Below are positions 42,211-51,315 of a DNA stretch of 64,000 bases, one piece after another. The notes beneath the pieces are model-generated. The model was given only the letters and a program-made list of their open reading frames with translations, made no database searches and was not told the origin of the DNA. The DNA is from Lentibacillus siamensis (lineage in GTDB: Bacteria > Bacillota > Bacilli > Bacillales > Amphibacillaceae), in assembly GCF_039522605.1 (NCBI RefSeq), contig NZ_BAAADS010000015.1, positions 110,769 to 174,768 of the forward strand, written 5' to 3'. A program made the translations under genes and the position numbers. The stretch's first letter is position 1. Each line of letters starts with the position of its first letter.

Positions 42211-43268
42211 CAATCCATTTTGTCCAGTTCACGCAATAAATGCTGCATCTGTTCATCAGTTCCAATCGTGATCCGGAGATAATTTTCAATTTGCGGTTTT
42301 GTAAAGTGTCTGACCAAAATATGTTGTTCCTTCAGTCTTGTGTACAGTTGCTCAGCTGTATGCTTATAATGACTGACAAACACAAAGTTCGCGCTTGATG
42401 GAAGGACATGAAATCCGCGCTTTTTTAATTCGTCAACTGTCCAATCCCTCGTTCGGGTGATTTTTTCAGTTGTTTTGCGAAAGTATTCCGTATCCATAAT
42501 AGCCGCTTTCGCTCCGGCTATTGCCAGACGGTCCAATGTATAGGAATTAAACGAATCCTTAATGCGTATCAGTGCTTCAATTAACTCAGGGTGTCCCAAT
42601 GCAAATCCAATGCGCAGTCCGGCAAGTGACCGTGACTTTGACATGGTCTGCACCACAAGCAGATTGTCATACATATTCACCAGGGATACAGCTGATTCAC
42701 CGGCAAAATCCACGTATGCCTCGTCAATGATGACGACCCGATCCGGATTGCTGTCCAAAATATCCCGAATCGAATCCAATTCCAGATAAATACCTGTCGG
42801 TGCATTCGGATTTGGAAAAATAACACCGCCCTCTGATTGGAAAAAACATTCCGGCTGGATGGTAAAGTCCCGGTTTAGTTCCACTTCTTCAAACGGAATG
42901 TTGAACAGCTTGGCATAGACCGGGTAAAAACTGTAGGAAACAGCCGGAAATCGAATGGTTTCCAAACTGTTGAAAAACGCCATAAAAGCAAATGCCAGTA
43001 CTTCATCTGATCCATTGCCAACAAATATATTTTTACTTTCCAGCGTATAGTAATCTGCTATTTTTTGACGCAGCCCATCAACAGTTGGCGATGGATACAG
43101 CTGCAGTTTACGATCCAGTTCTTGTTGAATTTCTTCACGTACAGCGGGTGAGGGCGGATATGGATTCTCATTCGTATTCAATTTCAGCAAATCAGGCAGA
43201 TCAAGCTGTTCACCGGGTACATACGGTTCTGTGCGTCTGACCGTTTCACTCCAGAATTTACTTGTCAT
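42186..43268 (-). CDS. hisC: Histidinol-phosphate aminotransferase
   Basis: PLP enzyme of histidine synthesis (imidazole acetol-phosphate plus glutamate). 360 residues. LNTNENPYPPSPAV (about 30-43), VGNGSDEVLAFAF, NPNAPTG (about 152), IIDEAYVDFA (about 180), and the PLP lysine in TMSKSRSLAGLRIG (about 210-223). Start ATG at 43268, inside the hisI 3' end, uses AAAGGGAAATGG as site; the frame opens 63 bases upstream. Last gene of the his operon here, whereas in B. subtilis hisC lies in the trp supra-operon. Confidence 0.93.
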   Translation of the reverse strand: MTSKFWSETVRRTEPYVPGEQLDLPDLLKLNTNENPYPPSPAVREEIQQELDRKLQLYPSPTVDGLRQKIADYYTLESKNIFVGNGSDEVLAFAFMAFFNSLETIRFPAVSYSFYPVYAKLFNIPFEEVELNRDFTIQPECFFQSEGGVIFPNPNAPTGIYLELDSIRDILDSNPDRVVIIDEAYVDFAGESAVSLVNMYDNLLVVQTMSKSRSLAGLRIGFALGHPELIEALIRIKDSFNSYTLDRLAIAGAKAAIMDTEYFRKTTEKITRTRDWTVDELKKRGFHVLPSSANFVFVSHYKHTAEQLYTRLKEQHILVRHFTKPQIENYLRITIGTDEQMQHLLRELDKMDCKNGSRPN

Positions 43269-43899
43269 AGCCATTTCCCTTTGCAATGTGCCGGCCGTAT
43301 AATACCTCTTTAATATCACCAATCGATACATCCAGCAGTTCCATTAGCACTAATGTATGGTACGTCAGGTCAGCAATTTCCCATTTGATTTCATCTTTGT
43401 CATTATTTTTTGCACCAATAATTACCTCGCTGCTTTCTTCACCAACTTTTTTAAGAATCTTATCAATTCCTTCCGTGAATAGGTAGTTGGTGTAGGAACC
43501 TTCAACGGGTTTCTGCCGCCGCTCCCTGATTTTTCCGGCAACATCATGGATTACGGTCCGGCTAGCTTCCTTGCCCGAAATAAGCGATTGATAAAAACAG
43601 GATGTTTCCCCTGTATGGCAAGCTGGTCCTTTCGGGTCGACCTGCACCAGCAATGCATCTGCATCGCAATCATACGATATACCGTTAACAAGCTGTTTGT
43701 TGCCGGATGTTTCCCCTTTATTCCAAAGTTCCTGGCGTTTTCTGCTGAAGAACCAGGTTTCGCCGGTATCAATGGTTTTTTGTAATGCTGTTTCATTCAT
43801 GTACGCAAGTGTGAGAACGTCACCTGTTTTGGCATCCTGAATGATAGCGGGGATCAGCCCGTTCTCGTCAAATGAAAGGTGATTAAAAGTTATTTCCAT
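43258..43899 (-). CDS. hisI: Bifunctional PR-AMP cyclohydrolase / PR-ATP pyrophosphatase
   Basis: Second and third steps of histidine synthesis in one chain (HisIE). 213 residues: cyclohydrolase part (about 1-110) with metal ligands in DCDADALLVQVDP, HTGETSCFY and the typical FSRKRQELWNKGETSG; pyrophosphatase part (about 115-213) with KVGEESSEVIIGAKN and EIADLTYHTLVLM helices. Overlaps hisF (10 bases) and hisC (11 bases). Confidence 0.94.
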   Translation of the reverse strand: MEITFNHLSFDENGLIPAIIQDAKTGDVLTLAYMNETALQKTIDTGETWFFSRKRQELWNKGETSGNKQLVNGISYDCDADALLVQVDPKGPACHTGETSCFYQSLISGKEASRTVIHDVAGKIRERRQKPVEGSYTNYLFTEGIDKILKKVGEESSEVIIGAKNNDKDEIKWEIADLTYHTLVLMELLDVSIGDIKEVLYGRHIAKGNGYDK

Positions 43900-44663
43900 G
43901 ATGGTTCCCTCCTGACTGTAATGCTGTTTTCGCTGAGAAAGTCTTTCAGTTCGGCTATATTAATCTCACCGTAATGGAACACAGATGCGGCAAGGGCAGC
44001 ATCGGCTCCACCTGTTTTCAGTACATTTGAAAAGTGCCCCATCGTACCGGCGCCGCCGCTGGCAATTACCGGAATGTTGACATGTTCCGAAATGGCTCTG
44101 GTCAGTTCCAGGTTATAGCCGTTCTTTTCCCCGTCCGTATCAATTGCGTTGATGACAATTTCTCCGGCACCACGTTTTTCTCCGTCCATTGCCCATTCAA
44201 TGGCATCCATCCCGGTATCCGTTCTTCCGCCATTTATATATACCTGCCACTTGTTTGTACTGACTGCTTTTGCATCAATGGATAGCACAATACACTGACT
44301 GCCGAATTTCATCGCGGCATCAGTCAGTATTTGCGGGTCTTTGACTGCTGCGCTGTTGATGGATACCTTATCCGCTCCGGCCCGTAATGTCCGGTGGATG
44401 TCATCGACGGACCGGATCCCGCCACCGACTGAAAAAGGAATGGCGATTTCAGCAGCTACATTTTGCACGACATCCAAAAAAATATTGCGTTCTTCGCTGG
44501 AAGCCGTAATATCATAAAAAACAAGTTCATCAGCACCAGCCTGGTTATATTTTTTAGCCAATTCAACCGGGTCCGCCACGTCCTTGATGTTCTTAAATTT
44601 ACGTCCTTTCACAACCCGTCCTCTATCAACATCAAGACAGGGGACGATTCGTTTAGCGAGCAT
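43890..44663 (-). CDS. hisF: Imidazole glycerol phosphate synthase, cyclase subunit
   Basis: Cyclises PRFAR with ammonia from HisH. 257 residues, TIM barrel. AKRIVPCLDVDRGRVVKG at the start holds the catalytic Asp11-type residue; the second Asp lies in NAIDTDGEKNGY (about 130). Phosphate sites PFSVGGGIRS and ASGGAGTMGHF. ATG at 44663 is 6 bases from GGAAGGTG; two earlier in-frame starts exist. Overlaps hisA by 11 bases. Confidence 0.94.
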   Translation of the reverse strand: MLAKRIVPCLDVDRGRVVKGRKFKNIKDVADPVELAKKYNQAGADELVFYDITASSEERNIFLDVVQNVAAEIAIPFSVGGGIRSVDDIHRTLRAGADKVSINSAAVKDPQILTDAAMKFGSQCIVLSIDAKAVSTNKWQVYINGGRTDTGMDAIEWAMDGEKRGAGEIVINAIDTDGEKNGYNLELTRAISEHVNIPVIASGGAGTMGHFSNVLKTGGADAALAASVFHYGEINIAELKDFLSENSITVRREPSWK

Positions 44664-45375
44664 TTGCATCACCTTCCATCAAAGCGGCAAGATCTAGTGC
44701 CCCATCGTAAAGTGCTTTGCCAATAATGGCGCCGTACAGATCCATTTCCCTTAGCAGAGCAATATCGGCTTCGGTTGTTATGCCGCCCGAGGCGATGACA
44801 TTCATGGAAGTTGCAGTATCCATCTTTTGAAGTTCTTTAAAATTTGGTCCTTTCAGCATACCGTCTTTCATAATGTCTGTGTATACAATGGTTTGAACAC
44901 CGACTTCCTCAAGCTCTTTTACAAGGTCAACCGCCTTTACATCGGTTGTTTCCGTCCAGCCATCGGTCGCTGCGTAACCATTTCTGGCATCGATGGAGAC
45001 AGCAATTTTTGATCCGTATTCAGCTGCTGCCTCTTTTAGTAAGGTTTTATCCGTAATCGCGGCAGTGCCAAGAATGACGCGGTCAACTCCAGCCTGCACA
45101 TATTCATCGATTCGCTCCAGTGAACGGATTCCGCCGCCGACCTGAACGGGGATGGACGTTTCCTCGGCTATTTTTTTAATGGTACTGAGGTTCGTGGAAT
45201 CACCTGACTTGGCACCATCAAGATCAACAACATGCAGATAGGCCGCATTTTTTTGCTGCCAGTCAAGTGCAGCTTTTACGGGGGAGTCGTTATAAATCTT
45301 TACCTGATTATAATCTCCCTGTCTCAGGCGGACACATTTTCCGTTTTTGATGTCGATTGCTGGTAATACGATCAT
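44653..45375 (-). CDS. hisA: ProFAR isomerase
   Basis: Amadori isomerisation of ProFAR to PRFAR. 240 residues, TIM barrel: LPAIDIKNGKCVRLRQGDY with the catalytic Asp (about 8), VQVGGGIRSLE (about 78), the second Asp in YTDIMKDGMLKGPN (about 127), and VIASGGI. Overlaps hisH by 4 bases and hisF by 11. Confidence 0.95.
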   Translation of the reverse strand: MIVLPAIDIKNGKCVRLRQGDYNQVKIYNDSPVKAALDWQQKNAAYLHVVDLDGAKSGDSTNLSTIKKIAEETSIPVQVGGGIRSLERIDEYVQAGVDRVILGTAAITDKTLLKEAAAEYGSKIAVSIDARNGYAATDGWTETTDVKAVDLVKELEEVGVQTIVYTDIMKDGMLKGPNFKELQKMDTATSMNVIASGGITTEADIALLREMDLYGAIIGKALYDGALDLAALMEGDANAR

Positions 45376-45977
45376 GAAACCATCTCCCCAAAATTTTTTA
45401 ACAGCTGCAGTCCGGTCTCACCGCTTTTTTCCGGATGGAACTGCATGCCCGTAATGTTTTTAGACTGAACTATAGCCGGAACTGTTCTACCATATTCGGA
45501 ACTGCTGATGAGATCCTCTTTTTGATTATCGGTAACAGCATAGGAATGGACAAAATAAACATAGGCTTTCTGGTTAATCGCGTTCAAAATAGCGTTTCGT
45601 TGATGGTGCTTTAGTGTATTCCACCCCATATGCGGCACTTTTACCGAATCCGGAAGCAGGCTGACATTGCCTTGTAACAGTCCCAGACCCTGCCAATTGC
45701 CATTTTCAAAGCTATGCTCGTAAAACAGCTGCATGCCGAGGCAAATTCCCAAAATCGGTTTCCCGGCTGAAGCCTCTTCGGTAATGGTGCCGACTAAATT
45801 GTGTCTTCTCAGCGCATCCATGGCATCTTTAAATGCCCCAACACCAGGCAGGATAATTGCCGCGGATTGTTTAATTGTTGGGATATCGGTTGTCAGACAA
45901 GTATCAAGCCCGATCCGCTGACATGCAAACTGCAGACTTTTGATATTGCCGGCACCGTAATCGATGATCGCAATCAT
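45372..45977 (-). CDS. hisH: Imidazole glycerol phosphate synthase, glutaminase subunit
   Basis: Supplies ammonia to HisF. 201 residues, class I glutamine amidotransferase with Cys in LGICLGMQLFYE (about 80), the His-Glu pair in MQFHPEKSG (about 180-186), and the N-terminal IAIIDYGAGNIKS. It is separated from hisB by about 180 bases that hold a 21-bp array; the remaining his genes overlap or nearly touch. Confidence 0.95.
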   Translation of the reverse strand: MIAIIDYGAGNIKSLQFACQRIGLDTCLTTDIPTIKQSAAIILPGVGAFKDAMDALRRHNLVGTITEEASAGKPILGICLGMQLFYEHSFENGNWQGLGLLQGNVSLLPDSVKVPHMGWNTLKHHQRNAILNAINQKAYVYFVHSYAVTDNQKEDLISSSEYGRTVPAIVQSKNITGMQFHPEKSGETGLQLLKNFGEMVS

Positions 45978-46020
45978 AGCTTCTGTCTCCTTTACAAAAT
46001 TACTATCAATTATAAAACAC

Positions 46021-46135
46021 GTACGCGCGAGCTGCTGGGCAAACGAGCGAAGTCGGCACCCAAACGAGCGAACTAAGCACTAAAACGTGCAAACCCACCA
46101 TCCATACGTGCGAACCTGCGAGCCAAACATGCGCA
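46021..46135. repeat. 21-bp tandem array inside the his operon (hisB-hisH gap)
   Basis: Six units of core AAACGTGCGAAC begin at 46021, 46041, 46062, 46083, 46104 and 46125, the last five exactly 21 bp apart. The array fills the only long intercistronic gap of the operon, as in trp. A short relative is at 35307. Confidence 0.87.
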
Positions 46136-46160
46136 GCACTTTTCAATCCGTGCTTCCCTA

Positions 46161-46748
46161 CTACAATGACCCTTTTGTCGATGGGACCCCTTCAATCCGC
46201 GCATTCCGGAAGCTTGCCTGGTCGAGCGCCCGGCCAAAGCCTTTAAAAATGGACTCAATCATATGATGTGTATTGGAACCGTAAGCGAGATTGATATGAA
46301 GGGTCAGTCGTGCATTGCTGGCAAATGCCTGGAAAAACTCTTCAACCAGCTCTGTATCAAACGTGCCCGCTTTATCTTTAAGCCCTCCTACATGATAAAC
46401 AAAGTACGCTCGCCCGCTGATATCAACCGAAACCGTTGACAGGGATTCATCCATTGGCGTGGTTACTGTCGCATAACGGTTAATACCTTCTTTATCTCCC
46501 AGTGCCTTGTTGAAAACCTGCCCAAGCGCTATGCCGATATCTTCCACAGTGTGATGCTGATCCACTTCTAAATCACCGTCACAGGTAAGTTCCATATCAA
46601 AAAGTCCGTGCCGGCTCATCAAATTTAGCATATGATCCAGAAATCCGACGCCGGTATCTACCTTGGCTGTTCCGGTTCCATCGATGGAAAAAGTCAGATT
46701 AACTGCTGTTTCGCTTGTGCTTCGCTGAATAGACTGTTTACGCATCAT
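46161..46748 (-). CDS. hisB: Imidazoleglycerol-phosphate dehydratase
   Basis: Mn-dependent dehydration to imidazole acetol phosphate. About 195 residues: GFLDHMLNLMSRHG (about 35-48), DQHHTVEDIGI (about 65-75), the second half-repeat EEFFQAFASNARLTLHI and NTHHMIESIFKGFGRAL (about 160-175) give the duplicated His metal sites. ATG at 46748 is 7 bases from AAGGAGG; overlaps hisD by 11 bases. No phosphatase domain; that function is supplied by hisJ. Confidence 0.94.
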   Translation of the reverse strand: MMRKQSIQRSTSETAVNLTFSIDGTGTAKVDTGVGFLDHMLNLMSRHGLFDMELTCDGDLEVDQHHTVEDIGIALGQVFNKALGDKEGINRYATVTTPMDESLSTVSVDISGRAYFVYHVGGLKDKAGTFDTELVEEFFQAFASNARLTLHINLAYGSNTHHMIESIFKGFGRALDQASFRNARIEGVPSTKGSL

Positions 46749-48024
46749 TGACATCCCTCCTTATCAGAATTGAATTGGCATGTGCAGTCAATCCTTCTGC
46801 GTTTGCCAGGGTAATAATACTGTCGGACGCTTCCTGCAGTGCCTGTCTTGAATATTGAATAATGCTAGATTTTTTAACAAAGTCATATACACCAAGCGGT
46901 GATGAAAATACAGCGGTTCCACTGGTCGGCAGGGTATGGTTCGGACCGGCAAAATAATCTCCTAGTGGTTCGGGTGCATAGTTTCCCAGAAAAATGGCTC
47001 CCGCGTTCTGAATCGTTCCCAGTTTTTCGGCAGGATTTTCAATCATCAGCTGCAGGTGCTCGGGAGCTATCTCATTCACGACATCAAATGCTTCGGAAAG
47101 GGTGTCTGCAATGATAATTTTTCCGTTTGCTTCAAGTGATTTTTCAATAATTGCTTTTCGCTCAAGCTGTCCAGTTTGGCTTGATACCGATTCACTGATT
47201 TTTTCCGCAAGCACCCGATTTGTTGTAATGCAGATGGACCGTGCCTGTTCATCATGCTCGGCCTGTGATAAAAGGTCTGCAGCGGCAAATTCCGGCTGTG
47301 CAGTTTCGTCCGCGACAACACATATTTCACTTGGTCCTGCAATCATATCGATGGCAACATCCCCATAAACCCACTTTTTAGCGCGCGCAACGAATGCATT
47401 TCCCGGTCCGACAATTTTGGCCACTTTTTCAATTGATTCCGTTCCGTACGCTAATGCGGCAATCGCCTGTGCACCGCCGAGTTTATATACTTTATCAACA
47501 CCGGCAAGTTTAGCTGCCACTAATACTTCAGGGCTTATTTTCCCGTCCGGTCCTGGTGGTGTGGTGATACAAATTTTCCCCACGCCAGCCAGTTTTGCTG
47601 GAATGACATTCATCAGCACTGTGGACGGATAAGCGGCTTTTCCGCCGGGTACATAGATGCCGGCTTTCTCAAGGGGGTTAACCTGCTGGCCAAGCATTAC
47701 GCCATCCGCCCGATTGGTGAACCATGACTTTTCTTTCTGGTTTTCGTGAAATGCGGCAATGTTTTCCCGGGCTTGTTCCAATGCAGTCATAAATGTATCA
47801 CTGACAGTTTCTTCTGCTTCCAAAAATTCTTCCTGTGACACGGTTAGCTGCCCCAATTGTACTCCGTCAAATTTTTCCGTATAGTGAAACAGCGCGGCAT
47901 CACCTGATTCCCGGACGTTTTGAATAATATCCAGCACTGTTTTATCTAATTTAGCGTTGTTCACCGTGGCATCTGACAACGAATTTTTTTCCGCTCTGAA
48001 TTGTTCCGCTGTCATTATGTTCAT
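46738..48024 (-). CDS. hisD: Histidinol dehydrogenase
   Basis: Zn enzyme making histidine from histidinol with 2 NAD. 428 residues: YVPGGKAAYPSTVLMNVIPAKLAGV (about 122-146), GGAQAIAALAYGTE, MIAGPSEICVVAD (about 231-243), LSQAEHDEQARSICITTN (about 253-270) with Zn-binding Gln/His, and GPNHTLPTSGTA (about 355-366). GGAGGTGG precedes the ATG, which overlaps the hisG stop by 4 bases. Confidence 0.95.
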   Translation of the reverse strand: MNIMTAEQFRAEKNSLSDATVNNAKLDKTVLDIIQNVRESGDAALFHYTEKFDGVQLGQLTVSQEEFLEAEETVSDTFMTALEQARENIAAFHENQKEKSWFTNRADGVMLGQQVNPLEKAGIYVPGGKAAYPSTVLMNVIPAKLAGVGKICITTPPGPDGKISPEVLVAAKLAGVDKVYKLGGAQAIAALAYGTESIEKVAKIVGPGNAFVARAKKWVYGDVAIDMIAGPSEICVVADETAQPEFAAADLLSQAEHDEQARSICITTNRVLAEKISESVSSQTGQLERKAIIEKSLEANGKIIIADTLSEAFDVVNEIAPEHLQLMIENPAEKLGTIQNAGAIFLGNYAPEPLGDYFAGPNHTLPTSGTAVFSSPLGVYDFVKKSSIIQYSRQALQEASDSIITLANAEGLTAHANSILIRRDVNDA

Positions 48025-48656
48025 TTTTCCACCTCCATGGCCGACTGCAATTTATGGATCAGGTCATGTGTTGCCTGAGACCGTGTCGTAAAACTTGCTT
48101 TATTCACAATCAGCCTTGTACTGACAGGTTCTATTTCTTCCATCACTTCCAGTCCATTTTCCCGCAGTGTTGTCCCGGTTTCGACGATGTCTACGATCAC
48201 ATCCGCCAATCCGATTAATGGTGCAAGTTCAACCGATCCGTTCAGCTTAATTGTCTCTGCCATTATTCCTTTCTTCAGGAAGTGGTTCCGGCTCACATTC
48301 GGATATTTTGTAGCAACCGTTATCTGATGAGCGTCACCCAATGAAGTTTCAGGTTTTCCGGCCACCGCAAACCGGCATGCACCAATTTTCAGGTCCAAAA
48401 GTTCATAAACATCGGCCTGTGATTCCAGAATCGTGTCTTTGCCGGCGACACCAATATCGGCAGCTCCATTTTCCACATATGTCGGAACATCAACTGCTTT
48501 GACACAGATCAGGCTGACCGATTGATCTTGGGTGTGAAAAATCAGTTTTCTGCTTGTCGGGTCAAATTCGGGAAAATGGATCCCGGCATTTTCCAGCAGG
48601 CTGATGGTGCTTTCGGCAGTTCGTCCTTTGGCAAGTGCTATTGTGATAGGTTTCAT
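48021..48656 (-). CDS. hisG: ATP phosphoribosyltransferase, short form
   Basis: First step, PRPP plus ATP to PR-ATP. 211 residues, the short catalytic form lacking the C-terminal allosteric domain, which requires HisZ. ALAKGRTAE (N-terminus), AADIGVAGKDTILE (about 65-78) and ADVIVDIVETGTTLRENGLEV (about 150-170, PRPP loop). Overlaps hisZ and hisD by 4 bases each. Confidence 0.94.
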   Translation of the reverse strand: MKPITIALAKGRTAESTISLLENAGIHFPEFDPTSRKLIFHTQDQSVSLICVKAVDVPTYVENGAADIGVAGKDTILESQADVYELLDLKIGACRFAVAGKPETSLGDAHQITVATKYPNVSRNHFLKKGIMAETIKLNGSVELAPLIGLADVIVDIVETGTTLRENGLEVMEEIEPVSTRLIVNKASFTTRSQATHDLIHKLQSAMEVEK

Positions 48657-49891
48657 GTGCTGTTTTTCATTCCCTTCTCAATGAGCCGCAATAGTTCCCC
48701 TCTATTTCTAAAAGCAGTTTTCTTTCCATTCATGATCAGCAGATTCTCCGCTGCAGTGAATCTGATTTCACAATCGGCAGTTTCCTGCTTGGCTGATGAG
48801 GAGGCAACTACGGGATACCCAATCTCCCTTAAGTCATTTGCTGCAGCCAGTGCCACATTCTGTTTGCTTTCCTCGTAAACTATCAACATATTATCTGTGA
48901 CAAAGGATTGGTCCGCCTTGTTTGCCTTGTAAATTACCTGCAGCAGGCGGTCAACGTCACAGGCAAATCCAATCGCCGGCATGTCAGCGCCGAAGTTTCC
49001 GGCAAGATGATCATACCTTCCACCCATAAGCACCGGCTTCCCCAGACTTGATACAAATCCCTGGAAGATGACACCCGTGTAGTAGTTCATGTTATTGATT
49101 AATCCCAAGTCGAATACAACATAGTCGGTCAGTTCATATGCCTCCAACAGTTGATAAACATTCCGCAGTTTTTCTAGTGTCAGCTTCATTGTTTTGTTTA
49201 AAACAAGTTTTTCCGCTTGTTCGATTACATTTTCCGGGGCACCATACAGCATCGGGGTTGCCCGGACAGCTGCGATCAGTTCCTTTTCAGCAGAAAGGTC
49301 CGCAAGCAATGTTCCAAGCTCAGCAACATTTTTGGATTGAATGAATGTTTTAATTTGTTCTGTTTGTTCTGCCGGTATATTCAGGTCATCCAGAAGTGCT
49401 TTGAAAAATCCGGCATGACCGACTTCCAGTTTAAAGGAGTCAAAACCAAGATCTTTCAGGGATTGAATCGCAAGTGCAATAACTTCCGCATCATTTTCAG
49501 CTGTGCTTTCCCCAAAGCATTCAACACCAGCCTGTGTTACTTCTTTCCGATCTATTTGTTCGAATGACTGACGAAAAACGTCCTGAACGTAAAACAGCCG
49601 CGAATTGTGAACGGTCTTATTTTCTGCAGCGGCCATCCGGGTAATAGGGATGGTCATATCCGGCCGCAAGACAAGAACTTTTCCGGAATTGTCCACGACT
49701 TTAATCATGTCATCTTTCGGAATGGTGCCGACTATTGCAGCGTATAAATCGTAATCTTCAAAAACTGACGTTTGTACCTGTCTGTAGCCATAAGTGAAAA
49801 AACGATTTTTTAGGGTGGAAATGGTACGGTTCCATATTTGAAAATCTGTGACGCTGGTATCTTTGGAATTATCCAGTAAATATTGCTGCAA
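48653..49891 (-). CDS. hisZ: ATP phosphoribosyltransferase regulatory subunit
   Basis: Histidyl-tRNA-synthetase paralogue that binds HisG and senses histidine. 412 residues: motif 1-like region, VLRPDMTIPITRMAA (about 72-86), VQDVFRQSFEQ, ECFGESTAENDAEVIALA and YYTGVIFQGFVSSLGKPVLMGGRYDHL (about 265-290). It lacks the tRNA-binding end expected of a true HisRS. TTG start 9 bases after AAAGGAG. First gene of the operon. Confidence 0.93.
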   Translation of the reverse strand: MQQYLLDNSKDTSVTDFQIWNRTISTLKNRFFTYGYRQVQTSVFEDYDLYAAIVGTIPKDDMIKVVDNSGKVLVLRPDMTIPITRMAAAENKTVHNSRLFYVQDVFRQSFEQIDRKEVTQAGVECFGESTAENDAEVIALAIQSLKDLGFDSFKLEVGHAGFFKALLDDLNIPAEQTEQIKTFIQSKNVAELGTLLADLSAEKELIAAVRATPMLYGAPENVIEQAEKLVLNKTMKLTLEKLRNVYQLLEAYELTDYVVFDLGLINNMNYYTGVIFQGFVSSLGKPVLMGGRYDHLAGNFGADMPAIGFACDVDRLLQVIYKANKADQSFVTDNMLIVYEESKQNVALAAANDLREIGYPVVASSSAKQETADCEIRFTAAENLLIMNGKKTAFRNRGELLRLIEKGMKNST

Positions 49892-49954
49892 GGAAATTTA
49901 CTCCTTTCATTCGCTTTACTACTTTATCGCTTTATTTAATTAAAGTTATCTAGT

Positions 49955-49983
49955 ATTCTATACAGTAACAGAAATCTTGTCAA
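49955..49983 (-). promoter_or_regulatory. Promoter of the his operon
   Basis: TTGACA (49983-49978), 17-base spacer, TAGAAT (49960-49955). The leader is only about 55 bases and holds no T-box; it contains TAAAGCGATAAAG / TAAAGCGAA direct repeats that might be a protein-binding site. Confidence 0.78.
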
Positions 49984-50002
49984 CCAGAAAGGATGAATTG
50001 TA

Positions 50003-50797
50003 ATGTTTGATTACCACATTCACAGTAACTTCTCGGCAGACTGCGACACGCCGATGGAACAGACAATTGAAAAAGCAATGGAACGCGAAATGAAGGAGAT
50101 ATGTTTTACGGAGCATATTGATTATGATTATCCCGATGAATCAATCGTGTTTGAATTTGACCTGGAAGCATACGACAGAAAAATCAGGGAAGTACAGTCC
50201 GCATATAAAGATTGTATTCAGATTAAAAAAGGGGTGGAAATTGGACTGCAGCCGCATTTACTGAACCGGTATAATAATTTGTTGGAAAATCATCGCTTCG
50301 ACTTTATCATTTGCTCCATGCACAGCGCTGAAGGAAAAGATCTCCACTCAGGAAGTTTTTTCGCAGACAGAACGCCTGAAGCGTCCTGTGAAGCGTATTA
50401 CAGTGAATTGCTCTCATGCATGAAGGATTTCTCTAACTTCAGTATCCTTGGACATATTGATTTGGTAAAACGATATTTACAGCAGGAAAGCACCGAACAT
50501 TTTCATGAGGTAATACGTGAAATTTTCCGTGAAATTATTCCAGCGGGAAAGGGGATTGAACTGAATACGTCGGGAAAACGGTATGGAATGGAGCAGGGCA
50601 TGCCAAGTATGGATATTCTAAAACTGTACAAGGAGTGTGGCGGTGAGATTCTTACACTCGGGTCTGATTCACATGTGGCATCAACCGTCGCCTACGATTT
50701 CCGTGACGCCATTGAACTGCTGAAACAGATTGGATTTACGTATGTAACCACTTTTAATGAGGGAGCACCGGAGTTTCATAAGCTAAGCAAATTTTAA
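50003..50797 (+). CDS. hisJ: Histidinol phosphatase, PHP family
   Basis: Dephosphorylates histidinol phosphate, the one step missing from the divergent his operon. 264 residues with PHP metal motifs: FDYHIHSNFSADCDTPM (about 2-18), FTEHIDYD (about 38), MHSAEGKDLHSG, LGHIDLVKRY (about 152) and LGSDSHVAS (about 220-228). AAAGGATG before the ATG. Shares a 110-base intergenic region with hisZ. Confidence 0.93.
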   Translation: MFDYHIHSNFSADCDTPMEQTIEKAMEREMKEICFTEHIDYDYPDESIVFEFDLEAYDRKIREVQSAYKDCIQIKKGVEIGLQPHLLNRYNNLLENHRFDFIICSMHSAEGKDLHSGSFFADRTPEASCEAYYSELLSCMKDFSNFSILGHIDLVKRYLQQESTEHFHEVIREIFREIIPAGKGIELNTSGKRYGMEQGMPSMDILKLYKECGGEILTLGSDSHVASTVAYDFRDAIELLKQIGFTYVTTFNEGAPEFHKLSKF

Positions 50798-50907
50798 CAG
50801 CGCGTTAAAAAACAGACACAATTTTTCTGTATTTATAAGACATGAAAAGAGGCAGGATGGTATAATAAGGATAGTGTAATAAATATTTAACAGTAGCTGG
50901 TGAATAC

Positions 50908-51291
50908 ATGAAAGGCATAACAAAATTTTTATTAGTCATTGCCGGATCCGTTTCACTGGTGTTAGGTCTCATTGGCATTATACTGCCATTGCTGCCTACT
51001 ACACCGTTATTGCTGCTCGCTGCAGCCTGCTATGTCAGAAGTTCAAAACGGTTGTATTTATGGCTGATTACGAATAAATATTTTGGTTCCTATATAGAAA
51101 ACTACAGGCAGGGCAGGGGGATTCCTTTAAAAGCAAAAGTAATGGGGGTTATCGTCCTATGGATTACCATGGGTTTTTCCATTGTGTTTGTTATTCCGTT
51201 ACTGGCGATTAAATTATTGCTGGTCGGTATCGGAGCCTTTTTCACATGGTTTATTTTAAAGCAGAAAACGTTACATAACGTGGAAAGATAA
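50908..51291 (+). CDS. DUF454 (YbaN-like) inner membrane protein
   Basis: 127 residues. GLIGIILPLLPTTPLLLLAAACYVRSSKRLYLWL (about 20-53) is the conserved core of DUF454, followed by two membrane segments at about 75-115. The family is uncharacterised; LPTTPLL is its signature. Followed after 24 bases by a lipase-like gene. Confidence 0.85.
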   Translation: MKGITKFLLVIAGSVSLVLGLIGIILPLLPTTPLLLLAAACYVRSSKRLYLWLITNKYFGSYIENYRQGRGIPLKAKVMGVIVLWITMGFSIVFVIPLLAIKLLLVGIGAFFTWFILKQKTLHNVER

Positions 51292-51315
51292 AAACAAGTT
51301 AGCGGGGTCAGTTTT

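Noticed and set aside
49892..50002. Histidine T-box upstream of hisZ
   Set aside because: The leader is too short and lacks the AGGTGG-type T-box sequence and terminator.
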